Origin: Aliarcobacter sp.
Lineage (GTDB): Bacteria; Campylobacterota; Campylobacteria; Campylobacterales; Arcobacteraceae
Assembly: GCA_028688995.1 (NCBI GenBank)
Contig: JAQTXB010000006.1
Span: 62,001 to 126,000, forward strand
Length of the DNA stretch: 64,000 nt
Direction: 5' to 3'
The notes beneath the pieces are model-generated. The model did not search any database. It saw only the letters and a program-made list of their open reading frames with translations, and was not told where the DNA came from. Made by a program: the position numbers and the translations under genes. Positions 16,951-26,588 of the stretch are shown here, in pieces; the first letter of the stretch is position 1; every line of letters starts with the position of its first letter.

Positions 16951-17889
16951 CTATCTATTTTTAAACCAATTTTTTTGCTCTTGTTTATCAAAAAAAGTCC
17001 AAGCCACAATTCTTGTGATTTTTTGTCCTTGTGACATATCTATAGTTTTAATTTCAACTGCTTTTATATCTTCTAAGGCTTTATAAATAAAAGGTAAGTT
17101 CTCTTTTTTTGAAACTAAAGTTGTGAACCAAAGAGAATTATTTTTAAACTCAAAACTCTCTTTTATCATGTTTTTTATGAAAGTTATTTCTCCACCTTTA
17201 CACCAAAGTTCATTATTTTTTCCACCAAAATTTAGAGCACTTTTTGTTGTTTTTTGTTTTGTTAAGTTTTGAACTTTTCTTTTATTTCCATCCATTGCAT
17301 CTTTTAAAGATTTATGAAAAGGTGGATTACAAAGTGTGAAATCGTAAATATCTTCTTTGTTTATGATATTAGCGAAAATATTTTCAGGTTTTGATTGTAG
17401 TTTATACTCTATTTTTTCTTTTAAAGAGTCATTTGAATTTACAATATTTTCAACAGATTTTATAGCTTCAACTTCAATATCACTTCCTACAAAATTCCAA
17501 TCATAAACACTTGAGCCAATAATTGCATAAATACCATTTGCTCCAATTCCCACATCCAAACCTTTTATAGTTTTTCCTTTTGGAATAACTCCATTATTAC
17601 AACTGGCAAGTAAATCAGCAATATGATGAATATAATCTGCACGGCCTGGAATTGGTGGGCATAAATATCCATTTGGAATAGTGTAATTTTCTATTCCATA
17701 AAAATGAGCCAATAAAGCCTGATTTAAAACAATAACAGCTTTTGGATTTGCAAAATCTATTGATAAATCTCCATATTTATTTGGCTTTACAAACTCTTGT
17801 AGTTCTGGTTTTGTTTTTATAAGAGTTGGAAAATCATATCTATTATTGTGAAGATTTCTTGGGTGTAATGTTTTTGTATTATTTGTCAT
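16951..17889 (-). CDS. rlmF: 23S rRNA (adenine(1618)-N6)-methyltransferase RlmF
   Basis: 312-residue methyltransferase. It starts with the family-typical LHPRNLHNNRYDFPTL. The SAM-binding motif GLDVGIGANGIYAIIG is at about residues 109-124 and the N6-adenine methyltransferase motif LCNPPFHKS at about 187. Both are RlmF hallmarks (YbiN family), and length is as expected. It methylates A1618 of 23S rRNA. The start overlaps the upstream histidine kinase stop by 4 nt, so it may be read through from that operon although functionally unrelated. Confidence 0.92.
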   Translation of the reverse strand: MTNNTKTLHPRNLHNNRYDFPTLIKTKPELQEFVKPNKYGDLSIDFANPKAVIVLNQALLAHFYGIENYTIPNGYLCPPIPGRADYIHHIADLLASCNNGVIPKGKTIKGLDVGIGANGIYAIIGSSVYDWNFVGSDIEVEAIKSVENIVNSNDSLKEKIEYKLQSKPENIFANIINKEDIYDFTLCNPPFHKSLKDAMDGNKRKVQNLTKQKTTKSALNFGGKNNELWCKGGEITFIKNMIKESFEFKNNSLWFTTLVSKKENLPFIYKALEDIKAVEIKTIDMSQGQKITRIVAWTFFDKQEQKNWFKNR

Positions 17890-18737
17890 TTAATTATATT
17901 CTTTAGATTTAAGTTAAACTGATTTCCAGTTTCTGTAGTATCAATATTTATAGCAATTTTATTTTTGTCGCAAAACTCTTTTACCATAGCAAGACCTAAA
18001 CCAAAGCCATCTTTTTTTGAATCTTCTTGAAAATATTTATCAAAAACTATAAAAAGATTTTTTGTATCTATTTGCTCACCACTATTATAAATAGAAAAAA
18101 TATTCTCTTTAAAAGATATTTTTACTATTGGATTTTCTTTTATATTATATTTTATTGCATTTGAAATTAGATTATCAATAGTTTTTTCAAAACCATTTAA
18201 ATCTGTAAAAAGTCTAATATTTGGAATATCTACCAAAATTTTTACATCTTTTTTTATATCATCAAATTTTTCAACACAATTTTTTACTAATTCCTCTAAA
18301 TAAAACTCTTGTTTTTCAATTTTATCTATCTCTTTTTTGAGGTTATATTCCATATTTTCATATAGTTTTAAAAGATTATTAGAAGCTTGTTTAATTCTAT
18401 CTAGTCGTTTTAAACTTTTTTCATCGGTGATTGTTTTTTCTAAAAGTTGAGTATTCATTTTGATTGTAGAAACTGGAATATTAAGCTCGTGAATTGTCTC
18501 TTTAATACTTAGTTCTAGCTTCTCATCACTTTTAAATAAAGGTTTTAAAATAGAGATTGAAAAGCTCAAAAATATCCCTAAACCTACAATTATCAAAGGA
18601 ATGATAATAAATACAAAATTATCTGGATTTAGTCCAAATCTTGAGATAAAAAAGTAGTTCAAATATAAAATAATTATCAATGAAAAAACAAAAACTATAG
18701 AAATTGAGATTAAAAAATCTCTTTTTTTAGAATTCAA
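17886..18737 (-). CDS. Two-component sensor histidine kinase
   Basis: 283-residue membrane kinase: two transmembrane helices (about 9-30 and 38-62) with almost no periplasmic loop. The H-box is IHELNIPVSTIKMN (His near residue 88), the N-box NLISNAIKYN near 190 and the G-box GFGLGLAMVKEF near 245. The minimal loop suggests sensing within the membrane or cytoplasm. The start overlaps the response regulator by 11 nt, so they form a cognate pair. Signal unknown. Confidence 0.9.
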   Translation of the reverse strand: MNSKKRDFLISISIVFVFSLIIILYLNYFFISRFGLNPDNFVFIIIPLIIVGLGIFLSFSISILKPLFKSDEKLELSIKETIHELNIPVSTIKMNTQLLEKTITDEKSLKRLDRIKQASNNLLKLYENMEYNLKKEIDKIEKQEFYLEELVKNCVEKFDDIKKDVKILVDIPNIRLFTDLNGFEKTIDNLISNAIKYNIKENPIVKISFKENIFSIYNSGEQIDTKNLFIVFDKYFQEDSKKDGFGLGLAMVKEFCDKNKIAINIDTTETGNQFNLNLKNIIK

Positions 18738-19386
18738 TTTTATATCCTACACCTTTAATATTTAAAATAGTATCTTTATCCAAAAGCTTTTTTATTTGAT
18801 TAATATAAACTCTAATTGAACCTTCACTATACTCTTGGCTTGTTGCCCAAAGTTTTGAAATAATCATCTCTTTAGTTACAATATCACCTCGGTTTTCAAT
18901 AAAAAGTTCTAGTAATTCTAAAACTTTTATGGGAAGATTTAAATCCTCTTCATTTTCATAAACTCTTTTATTTGCTGGATTAAAGGTAATAGATTCAGAA
19001 AGTTTTATAACATCAAACTGTTTTTTATTTCTTTTAAGAAGCGCTTTTATTCGTAAAAGTAATTCATCCAAATCAGCTGGTTTTTTCAAATAATCATCAC
19101 AACCATTTAAAAATGCAGTTTGCAAAGTATCTTTATCTTTATAAGAAGTTAAAAAAATAGATGGAGTATTATCTCCTGAAGTTCGTAATTGCTCTAAAAG
19201 TTCTAAACCATTTATTTTGGGAACATTAATGTCAAAAAGATATAAATCATAATTTTTTTTAAAATTTAATTCTAAACACTCTTCCCCATCAATTGCTATA
19301 TCAACTTCAAATCCCTCATCGCTTAAAAAATCTTCAACAGTAGAGGCAAAAAGTTCATCATCTTCTAAAACTAAAATTTTGTACAA
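18727..19386 (-). CDS. OmpR-family response regulator
   Basis: 219-residue regulator: receiver domain (about 1-115) with acidic pair ED at 8-9, phospho-acceptor Asp near residue 52 (LYLFDINVPKINGLE), switch Thr/Ser in FLTSYKD and Lys in LKKPAD. An OmpR-type winged helix follows (about 125-219, ending NQIKKLLDKDTILNIKGVGYKIEF). It overlaps and precedes its kinase gene. Targets are not evident; the operon runs on into rlmF. Confidence 0.9.
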   Translation of the reverse strand: MYKILVLEDDELFASTVEDFLSDEGFEVDIAIDGEECLELNFKKNYDLYLFDINVPKINGLELLEQLRTSGDNTPSIFLTSYKDKDTLQTAFLNGCDDYLKKPADLDELLLRIKALLKRNKKQFDVIKLSESITFNPANKRVYENEEDLNLPIKVLELLELFIENRGDIVTKEMIISKLWATSQEYSEGSIRVYINQIKKLLDKDTILNIKGVGYKIEF

Positions 19387-19525
19387 AAGTAATCCTTATA
19401 TAACAACTATATTTATTATATTTACTTTTAGTTAAATAATTGATAATTTTAATACAAATAATAAACTATAAAGCGGTTCTAATTATGCTAAAATCAGATA
19501 ATAATTTCAAAATGAAGAGTTTAAA

Positions 19526-21637
19526 ATGCTAAATAACATCTCAATAAAAACTAAATTGATTAGTTTATCCGTAATTGTCTCATTATCATTTTTACTAATA
19601 CTTGCAATTGAATTTGTTTCAATAAAGAAAATAGATAAAATTTCTACTGTTAGTAATAAAATTGAAAAATTACAGATTCAATTATTAGAATTAAGAAAAA
19701 ATGAAAAAGATTTTCTTGCAAGAAAAGATTTAAAATATTTGGATAATTTTCAAAAAAATATAAAAAATATTGAAAATATAAAAAATGCTTTAGATGATGA
19801 ATTTTCAAACTTGAATTTAAATTCAACTGAGTTAAATAACTACAAAAAAGTAATTGATGACTACTCAACAATTTTTACAAATATTGTAAATCTACAACAA
19901 AAAATAGGTTTAAATCCTGAAAGTGGACTCTATGGAGCATTAAGAGATAGTGTTCATTTAGTTCAAGAATTTGCAAAAAAATCAAATGATAACTATCTAC
20001 TTGCGACTGTTTATGATTTAAGAAAACAAGAAAAAGATTTTATGTTAAGACTTGATGAACAATATGTTGAAAAATTTAATAAAATAGTTACAAAACTAGA
20101 AAATGATGAAAAATATAAAGACTTAAATAAAATTGTTGTTGATTATAGAACTAACTTTTTAAATCTTGTAGAAGCTGAAAAAGAGAAAGGTTTAAATGAA
20201 AACTCAGGATTAATGAAAAACATGAGAGATGTTGTACATAAATCAAATAAATCTTTAGAAAATTTAACAAAATCTATAAATGAAGAAATAGAAAATCTAC
20301 ATAATAAAATTGAACTTTTATCTCTACTATTTATCATTTCAATAGCAATATTTATAATAATATCATTGTTATACATAAGTAGAATTATCAACAAATCATT
20401 AACTAATTTTAAATTTGGATTAGATCAATTCTTCTCTTTTTTAAATAATGAAACTACAAATATAAATCTTTTGGATGACCAAAATAATGATGAATTTGGG
20501 AATATGGCAAAAATAATAAATGCTAATATTTTAAAAACTCAAGATAGTATAAAAAAAGATAAAGCCCTAATAGATGATGCAACACATGTATCTAATGATA
20601 TAAAAAATGGACATTTAACAAGTAGAATTTCAAAAGAATCTAATTCAAAAGAGTTAAATGAATTAAAAAATGTTATTAATCAAATGCTTGAAAATCTAAA
20701 CTCAAATATTGATAATATTTTAGTTGTATTAAAAAATTTTGCAAACTACAACTATACAAAAAAAGTAGATGAATCTTCTGTTAAAGGAGAGATTTTAGAG
20801 TTATGTAAAAACATAAATATTGTAGGTAATACAATAACAAAAATGCTGATAGATAGTAAAAGTATTGGTTTAGGATTACAAAATAGTGCTGATATTTTAG
20901 TTGACAATGTTAAAACTTTAACAAAAAATGCAAATACAACTGCTGCCTCACTTGAAGAAACAGCAGCAGCAATTGAAGAGATAACAGCAACTGTAGTAAG
21001 AAATAGTGAAAATATTAGTGAAATGTCAAAATATTCTGTAAATGTTATGGATGCAGTTAAAAAAGGTCAAGAGCTTGCAAATAAAACAACAACTGCAATG
21101 GATGAATTAAGTACTCAGGTTATCTCTATAAATGAATCTATTGTATTAATTGATCAAATTGCTTTCCAAACAAATATTCTTTCTTTAAATGCAGCTGTTG
21201 AAGCAGCAACAGCAGGAGAAGCTGGTAAAGGATTTGCAGTAGTTGCAGCAGAGGTGAGAAATCTAGCTTCAAGAAGTGCTGAAGTTGCCCGTGAGATTAA
21301 AACTCTTGTTGAAAATGCAACTAGAAAAGCAAATGATGGTAAAGATATAGCAGATACAATGATTAATGGTTATGGTACATTAAATGAAAATATTCAAAAT
21401 ACAGTAACTTTGATTAATAGTGTTTCAACATCTTCAAGGGAACAACAAGCTGGAATTCAACAAATAAATGATTCTGTAAATCAATTGGACCAACAAACTC
21501 AACAAATTGCAATAATTTCAGCAACAACACAACAAATTGCAGAACAAACAAATGCAATAGCAATTGAAATTGTAAAAAATAGTGATGAAAAAGAGTTTGA
21601 AGGGAAAAATAGCGTAAAAGCTATAAATTATGTTTAA
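19526..21637 (+). CDS. Methyl-accepting chemotaxis protein with HBM-type sensor
   Basis: 703-residue chemoreceptor: transmembrane helix 1 (about 11-30), periplasmic helical region (about 31-265), transmembrane helix 2 (about 266-285), a HAMP/linker region and a signalling domain. The signalling tip holds [20 protein letters not shown] and [19 protein letters not shown]. The sensor contains two related modules: [20 protein letters not shown] and [20 protein letters not shown], each followed by an SGL...RD-VH element. That is the pattern of helical bimodular (HBM) sensors such as McpS, which binds TCA-cycle acids. C4-dicarboxylate or similar ligand sensing is therefore plausible and fits nearby aspartase and symporter genes. 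No CheR pentapeptide is seen at the C-terminus. Confidence 0.88.
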   Translation: MLNNISIKTKLISLSVIVSLSFLLILAIEFVSIKKIDKISTVSNKIEKLQIQLLELRKNEKDFLARKDLKYLDNFQKNIKNIENIKNALDDEFSNLNLNSTELNNYKKVIDDYSTIFTNIVNLQQKIGLNPESGLYGALRDSVHLVQEFAKKSNDNYLLATVYDLRKQEKDFMLRLDEQYVEKFNKIVTKLENDEKYKDLNKIVVDYRTNFLNLVEAEKEKGLNENSGLMKNMRDVVHKSNKSLENLTKSINEEIENLHNKIELLSLLFIISIAIFIIISLLYISRIINKSLTNFKFGLDQFFSFLNNETTNINLLDDQNNDEFGNMAKIINANILKTQDSIKKDKALIDDATHVSNDIKNGHLTSRISKESNSKELNELKNVINQMLENLNSNIDNILVVLKNFANYNYTKKVDESSVKGEILELCKNINIVGNTITKMLIDSKSIGLGLQNSADILVDNVKTLTKNANTTAASLEETAAAIEEITATVVRNSENISEMSKYSVNVMDAVKKGQELANKTTTAMDELSTQVISINESIVLIDQIAFQTNILSLNAAVEAATAGEAGKGFAVVAAEVRNLASRSAEVAREIKTLVENATRKANDGKDIADTMINGYGTLNENIQNTVTLINSVSTSSREQQAGIQQINDSVNQLDQQTQQIAIISATTQQIAEQTNAIAIEIVKNSDEKEFEGKNSVKAINYV

Positions 21638-21700
21638 TATATAGTAATTAATATAAATTTGCTACAATAAAAAATTATAAAATTATTTTTAGGATTTGTT

Positions 21701-23467
21701 GTGGCAAAAAAAATATTATTAGCTATTAGCTTTCTTATTCTTGCATATTTTGTAATTTCACAAGAGAACTTTACTGTAATCTTAAGTGGAATTGCAATCT
21801 TCTTAATCGGTATGTTTTTCATGCAAGATGGATTTAAACTACTATCTGGTGGGATATTAGAAAAACTACTTCAAAAATTCACAAGTAATACTTTTTATGC
21901 AATTTTAACTGGATTTTTTTCAACTTCGATTGTTCAAAGTTCATCAATTATTTCGTTAGTTGTTATCTCTTTTTTATCTGTTGAATTATTAACTTTAGTT
22001 CAAGGAATTGGAATAATTTTTGGTTCAAACCTTGGAAGTACAACAACAGCTTGGATTGTTTCAAGTTTAGGTGTTGATGTAAAAATCTCTATTTATGCAA
22101 TGCCAATGATTCTTTTTGGTGTAATTTTTAGATTCTTAAAAAGCAATAGTTATAAAGGTGTAGGAAATGTACTTTTAGGATTAGGATTTATTTTCCTTGG
22201 TATTTCTTATATGAAAGATGGTTTTGATACATTAAAAGACTCTATAGATTTAGCTTCATATTCAATGGAAGGTGTTTTAGGAATCATCATTTATATTTTA
22301 ATTGGAGCAATAGCAACGGTTATTATTCAATCAAGTGCAGCAACTTTAGCTATTATAATTACAGCTTTAAGTGCTGGAAGTATTATATATATAAATGCAA
22401 TAGCCCTTGCAATTGGAGCAAATATAGGAACAACATTTACAGCAATCATAGCGTCATTAGCTTCAAATGAAAATGGAAAAAGAGTTGCTTTTGCACACTT
22501 TACTTTTAATATAATTACAGCTTCAATAATCACTCTATTTATCTATTCATTCAAAGATTTAGTTGATTTTTTAGCTCCTTATTTAGGAATTAGTGAAAAT
22601 AATTATGGAATGAAATTATCATTATTTCATACAATATTTAGTTTAGTTGGAATTATTATGCTTTCTCCATTTATAAATCAAATAGTAAAACTTTCAGAAA
22701 AACTAATCAAGAAAAAAGTATCAGCTTTATCAAAACCAAAATATCTTTTAGATTCAAATTTAACTCTTCCAGATACAGCGATTGTATCAATAAGAAAAGA
22801 GACTATAAATCTTTATGAAAATTGTCAAAAAGCTATGCTTCATGCTTTGAATTTACATACAACTAATTTAAAAACAAAAGATGATTTAAAAATCCAAATT
22901 TCTAAAGAAGCTACAAAAATAGATACAAATATTGACGAAATTTATCATTCAAATCTAAAAATTATTTATAGTGAAATTATAAAATACTCTTCATTTGCCC
23001 AAGAAAATATGACAAGTTTTCAGCAACAAGAAGTTGCCGATATAAAAAAGAGTGCTAAGCTTATAATCGAAGTATTAAAAGATACAAGAGATATTCAAAA
23101 AAATGTAAATTTTTATTTAAAAAGTAAAAATGATTATATTAAAGAAGAGTATAATTTACTAAGAGAAGAATTGGCAACTATCTTAGTTGATTTAAATATG
23201 TTATATAATAATGAAAATGAGTTAGAAAAAATGACTCAATTAGAAGTTATTAAATCAACTCTTTTAGCAAATGATTTATCAAATACTGAAAAAATAGATA
23301 CATTAATTCGAGAAGATAAAATCAAAGCTACAATGGCCACTTCACTTATAAATGATAGTGCAACTGTTTATTCTATTCAAAAAAAATTAGTTGAAATGGC
23401 AAGTATGCTATTTTTAAATAATACTCTACTAAAAGAGATAGGAGATAGTCAAAGTGGATCTAGATAA
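21701..23467 (+). CDS. Na/Pi-cotransporter (NptA/PNaS) family protein with PhoU-like tail
   Basis: 588-residue membrane protein. Nine or so helices in the first 330 residues include two inverted-repeat signatures: STSIVQSSSIISLVV...GSNLGSTTTAWI and TVIIQSSAATLAIIIT...GANIGTTFTAII. The QSS and G(S/A)N(L/I)G motifs define the family. The cytoplasmic C-terminus (about 350-585) is helical and PhoU-like. It starts with GTG (TTTAGGA upstream); a TTG one codon earlier is possible. The family moves phosphate with sodium, but many bacterial members are uncharacterised. It overlaps the next small gene by 14 nt. Confidence 0.87.
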   Translation: MAKKILLAISFLILAYFVISQENFTVILSGIAIFLIGMFFMQDGFKLLSGGILEKLLQKFTSNTFYAILTGFFSTSIVQSSSIISLVVISFLSVELLTLVQGIGIIFGSNLGSTTTAWIVSSLGVDVKISIYAMPMILFGVIFRFLKSNSYKGVGNVLLGLGFIFLGISYMKDGFDTLKDSIDLASYSMEGVLGIIIYILIGAIATVIIQSSAATLAIIITALSAGSIIYINAIALAIGANIGTTFTAIIASLASNENGKRVAFAHFTFNIITASIITLFIYSFKDLVDFLAPYLGISENNYGMKLSLFHTIFSLVGIIMLSPFINQIVKLSEKLIKKKVSALSKPKYLLDSNLTLPDTAIVSIRKETINLYENCQKAMLHALNLHTTNLKTKDDLKIQISKEATKIDTNIDEIYHSNLKIIYSEIIKYSSFAQENMTSFQQQEVADIKKSAKLIIEVLKDTRDIQKNVNFYLKSKNDYIKEEYNLLREELATILVDLNMLYNNENELEKMTQLEVIKSTLLANDLSNTEKIDTLIREDKIKATMATSLINDSATVYSIQKKLVEMASMLFLNNTLLKEIGDSQSGSR

Positions 23468-23681
23468 AATTGTTTCAAAAATCAAAAAGTATCTAAAAAA
23501 AGAGAGTTTAGATGAATCTAAACAAGAAAAAGTAAAAGAGATAATTGAAAAATTATCCCTTAAAAAAGCAAAATTAAAAAAAGAACTAAAAGAAGCTCAA
23601 AAAGATAACGAAAAACAAAAAATCCAAAAAGAGCTTGAAGCTGTAATAAAACTTATTGAAAAAAGTAATACACTTATTTAA
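23454..23681 (+). CDS. Small Lys/Glu-rich coiled-coil protein
   Basis: 75-residue, very highly charged protein (mostly Lys, Glu, Leu, Ile heptads), predicted to be almost entirely helical coiled coil, with no membrane segment or cysteine. It starts 14 nt inside the Na/Pi-type transporter gene, so it is probably translationally coupled and could act with the transporter's cytoplasmic helical domain. I recognise no family. The stop overlaps by 8 nt the end of the convergent trmL gene. Confidence 0.65.
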   Translation: MDLDKIVSKIKKYLKKESLDESKQEKVKEIIEKLSLKKAKLKKELKEAQKDNEKQKIQKELEAVIKLIEKSNTLI

Positions 23682-24138
23682 AATCTTTAAAGTTTTGTCT
23701 TAAAGCTTCGTAAGCTACAATTGAAACAGAGTTTGCAATATTTAAACTTCTAGCTTCATTTGTCATAGGAATTGTAATACAAGTTTTAGGACTTTTATCT
23801 AAAATAGCTTGTGGAAGTCCAGCATCTTCTCTTCCAAAATAAAAATAATCCCCTACTTCATAACTTGCTTCAAAATATACTTGTTTTGTTTTTGTAGTTG
23901 CTAAAAAGTGTCTATCATTAAATGGATTTTTTGCCCAAAAATCTTCTATGTTTTCATACTCTCGTACATCTAAATCAAACCAATAATCAAGTCCTGCTCT
24001 TCGCACTTCTTTTTCTGTAATTTCACCAAAACCATAAGGTTTGATTAGATGAAGTGTACAATTAAGTGCAAATGCAAGTCTTCCAATAGTTCCTACATTT
24101 CCAGGGATTCGTGGTTCTAATAAAACTATATTAAACAT
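23674..24138 (-). CDS. trmL: tRNA (cytidine/uridine-34 2'-O)-methyltransferase TrmL
   Basis: 154-residue SPOUT methyltransferase. The knot motifs are LLEPRIPGNVGTIGRLA (motif 1), YFGREDAGLP (motif 2) and ITIPMTNEARSLNIANSVSIVAYEALRQ (motif 3), matching TrmL/YibK closely in sequence and length. It methylates the ribose of wobble position 34 in certain leucine tRNAs. The start codon shares one base with the purU stop, so the two are co-transcribed. Confidence 0.93.
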   Translation of the reverse strand: MFNIVLLEPRIPGNVGTIGRLAFALNCTLHLIKPYGFGEITEKEVRRAGLDYWFDLDVREYENIEDFWAKNPFNDRHFLATTKTKQVYFEASYEVGDYFYFGREDAGLPQAILDKSPKTCITIPMTNEARSLNIANSVSIVAYEALRQNFKDFK

Positions 24139-24971
24139 TATAAAATTACCGTTTTATTTCCATGAACAAAAACTCTATCATGTAATAACATTTCAAAGGC
24201 ATTTGAAAGTACAATTTTTTCCACATTTCTTCCTGCATTTCTCATATCTTCCCAAGAGTATGAATGGTCAACTCTTACCACATCTTGGAATATAATTGGA
24301 CCTTCATCCAAATCACTTGTAACATAATGGGCAGTTGCTCCAATAATCTTAACACCTCTTTCGTGTGCTTGTTTATATGGATTTGCTCCTATGAATGCTG
24401 GTAAAAAAGAGTGATGAATATTTAAAACTTTTTTAGGAAAAGCATCTACAAATTTTGGAGTTAAGATTCTCATATATTTTGCAAGAACAATTAATTCAGG
24501 CTCATATTCATTGATTTTAGCAATCATTTTATCTTCATGATCTTCTCGACTCATTCCATCTGCACTAATACATGTAAAAGGGATATTGAACTTCTCAACT
24601 AAATCTTTTAAGTGGTCATGATTTGCAATAACTGCTTTGATATTTGCATTTAATTCGCCAGCTATATATCTAATTAATAAATCACCTAAAACATGAAACT
24701 CTTTAGTTGCAAGGATTACAACATCTTTTTTCTCTTTTTTATTTAGTTTGATTGAAGCTCCATCAGGTAAAACTTCTGTTAACTCTTTTAATAAAATATT
24801 TTTAGAAACTTTTCCAGAAACTATACTTCTCATAAAAAACTTTTTTGTATCTGGGTCAACATATTCAGCATTTTGCTCGATGTTTAAGTTGTTTGCAAAA
24901 AGAACTTTTGAGATATTATAAACAAGTCCTTTTGAATCTTCTGTGTCAATTAAAAGTATATACTCTTCCAT
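24138..24971 (-). CDS. purU: Formyltetrahydrofolate deformylase PurU
   Basis: 277-residue enzyme. An N-terminal ACT domain (about 1-80) is followed by a formyltransferase-fold catalytic domain with NIHHSFLPAFIGANPY (catalytic Asn-His) and GATAHYVTSDLDEGPII (catalytic Asp). It hydrolyses 10-formyl-THF to formate and THF, balancing one-carbon pools and supplying formate. Length and motif order are standard. An imperfect hairpin with TATTATTC/GAATAATA arms (24984-25020) is in its leader, of unknown function. Confidence 0.93.
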   Translation of the reverse strand: MEEYILLIDTEDSKGLVYNISKVLFANNLNIEQNAEYVDPDTKKFFMRSIVSGKVSKNILLKELTEVLPDGASIKLNKKEKKDVVILATKEFHVLGDLLIRYIAGELNANIKAVIANHDHLKDLVEKFNIPFTCISADGMSREDHEDKMIAKINEYEPELIVLAKYMRILTPKFVDAFPKKVLNIHHSFLPAFIGANPYKQAHERGVKIIGATAHYVTSDLDEGPIIFQDVVRVDHSYSWEDMRNAGRNVEKIVLSNAFEMLLHDRVFVHGNKTVIL

Positions 24972-24983
24972 TTTTATCCTATT

Positions 24984-25020
24984 TATTATTCAAGCTTAAT
25001 TTTTTAAAGCCCGAATAATA
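24984..25020. repeat. Inverted repeat in the purU leader
   Basis: TATTATTC (24984-24991) and GAATAATA (25013-25020) are perfect complements enclosing a weaker inner GCTT/AAGC pair and a T-run. It lies 13 bp upstream of purU in the divergent region with aspA. It could be an operator or leader hairpin; no regulator is suggested. Confidence 0.35.
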
Positions 25021-25042
25021 CCATTTTATAGATTAATAGATA

Positions 25043-25071
25043 ATTTTAGCTTATATACAAAAAGCTAAAAT
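25043..25071. repeat. Perfect 10-bp inverted repeat upstream of aspA
   Basis: ATTTTAGCTT (25043-25052) and AAGCTAAAAT (25062-25071) flank a 9-nt centre, 65 bp before the aspartase start. The location in the purU-aspA divergent region suits an operator; it has no T-tract, so a terminator is unlikely. Confidence 0.4.
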
Positions 25072-25135
25072 AAAATCACTTTAAAGTCATTCTTAGATAT
25101 TACCATTTGCCAAGAAAAAGCAAAAGGAAAAATTA

Positions 25136-26527
25136 ATGAGAATAGAACATGATTTAATTGGTGATAAAGAGATTCCAAAAGAAGCTTATTATGGAATTCA
25201 AACAGCAAGAGCAAAAGAAAATTTTGATGCTTCAGGTGTAAGCCTATCAAGTTTTTCTACATTTATTATCTCTTTGGCAAAAGTAAAAAAAGCTACTGCT
25301 TTAGCCAATTTTGAATTAAATGAACTAGAAGAAAATAAGAAAAAAGCCATATGTCAAGCTTGTGATGAAATTATTGATGGAAAACTTCATGATGAATTTA
25401 TTGTTGATATGATTCAAGGTGGAGCTGGAACTTCTACAAATATGAATGCAAATGAAGTTATTGCAAATAGAGCTTTAGAGATATTAGGTCATAAAAAAGG
25501 TGAATATAAATATCTTCACCCAAATAATGATGTAAATTTATCACAATCAACAAATGATGTTTATCCAACTGCAATTAAAATTACTTTATATGAAAAAATA
25601 TTTGAACTTGTTGATTCTATGAAAATACTTGAAAACTCAATGGCAAAAAAAGCAATTGAATTTAAAGATGTTATAAAAATGGGAAGAACTCAACTTCAAG
25701 ATGCAGTTCCTATGACATTAGGACAAGAATTTAATACTTATGCAATTATGATTGAAGAAGATATTCAAAGATTAATTGAATCTCAACAATTAGTAAGAGA
25801 GATGAATCTTGGGGCAACTGCAATTGGTACAGGAATTAATTCTCATCCAAAATACATAAAAACTGTAGAAAAAAAACTACAAGAAGTTACAAATAGACCA
25901 TTTGTAACAGCAAGAGATTTAGTTGAAGCTACACAAGATACAGGTTCATTTGTTCAGATTTCTGGAGTTTTAAAAAGAGTATCAGCAAAAATATCAAAAA
26001 TTTGTAATGACTTAAGATTATTAAGTTCAGGTCCAAGAACTGGTTTTAATGAAATTAATCTTCCAGCAATGCAACCTGGAAGTTCTATAATGCCAGGAAA
26101 AGTAAATCCAGTTATTCCTGAAATGGTAAATCAAGTGGCTTACCAAGTAATTGGAACTGATGTAACTATCACAATAGCTAGTGAAGGCGGTCAATTACAA
26201 CTAAATGTATTTGAACCAATCATTGCATACAACTTGTTTAATTCTATAAATATGATGAAAAAAGCTTTTGAAAGTCTAGCTTACAAATGTGTAGATGGTA
26301 TTACAGCAAATGAACAAAGATGCGAAGAACTTGTATTAAATAGTATTGGTTTAGTAACTGCACTTAATCCTTTTATTGGTTATGAAAATTCAACAATGAT
26401 TGCAAAAGAGGCTTTAAGTGGCAATAAATCAGTTTACGAATTAGTTTTAGAAAAAAACTTATTATCAAAAGAGCACTTGGATGAAATAATTCTTCCTAAA
26501 AACATGATACGAGCAAGAGAGTATTAA
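25136..26527 (+). CDS. aspA: Aspartate ammonia-lyase (aspartase)
   Basis: 463-residue member of the fumarase/aspartase superfamily with the signature loop GSSIMPGKVNPVIPE at about residue 317. The aspartase-type N-terminus (MRIEHDLIGDKEIPKEAYYGIQT) and GGAGTSTNMNANEVIAN distinguish it from fumarase. It deaminates aspartate to fumarate and ammonium, feeding fumarate respiration and the TCA cycle. It is followed by a two-component system and a dicarboxylate/amino-acid symporter on the same strand, together a likely aspartate/C4-dicarboxylate use module. Ribosome site AAAAGGAAAAATT. Confidence 0.93.
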   Translation: MRIEHDLIGDKEIPKEAYYGIQTARAKENFDASGVSLSSFSTFIISLAKVKKATALANFELNELEENKKKAICQACDEIIDGKLHDEFIVDMIQGGAGTSTNMNANEVIANRALEILGHKKGEYKYLHPNNDVNLSQSTNDVYPTAIKITLYEKIFELVDSMKILENSMAKKAIEFKDVIKMGRTQLQDAVPMTLGQEFNTYAIMIEEDIQRLIESQQLVREMNLGATAIGTGINSHPKYIKTVEKKLQEVTNRPFVTARDLVEATQDTGSFVQISGVLKRVSAKISKICNDLRLLSSGPRTGFNEINLPAMQPGSSIMPGKVNPVIPEMVNQVAYQVIGTDVTITIASEGGQLQLNVFEPIIAYNLFNSINMMKKAFESLAYKCVDGITANEQRCEELVLNSIGLVTALNPFIGYENSTMIAKEALSGNKSVYELVLEKNLLSKEHLDEIILPKNMIRAREY

Positions 26528-26588
26528 TTAAAATATCTGTTTTAAAAGAATAATATATTAATATGATAGATTGAAAATAGGAACTTAT

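Noticed and set aside
17030..17040. Single TGTGAC hexamers elsewhere, such as in rlmF and secA
   Set aside because: Isolated hexamers inside coding sequence without a second box or a -10; expected by chance.
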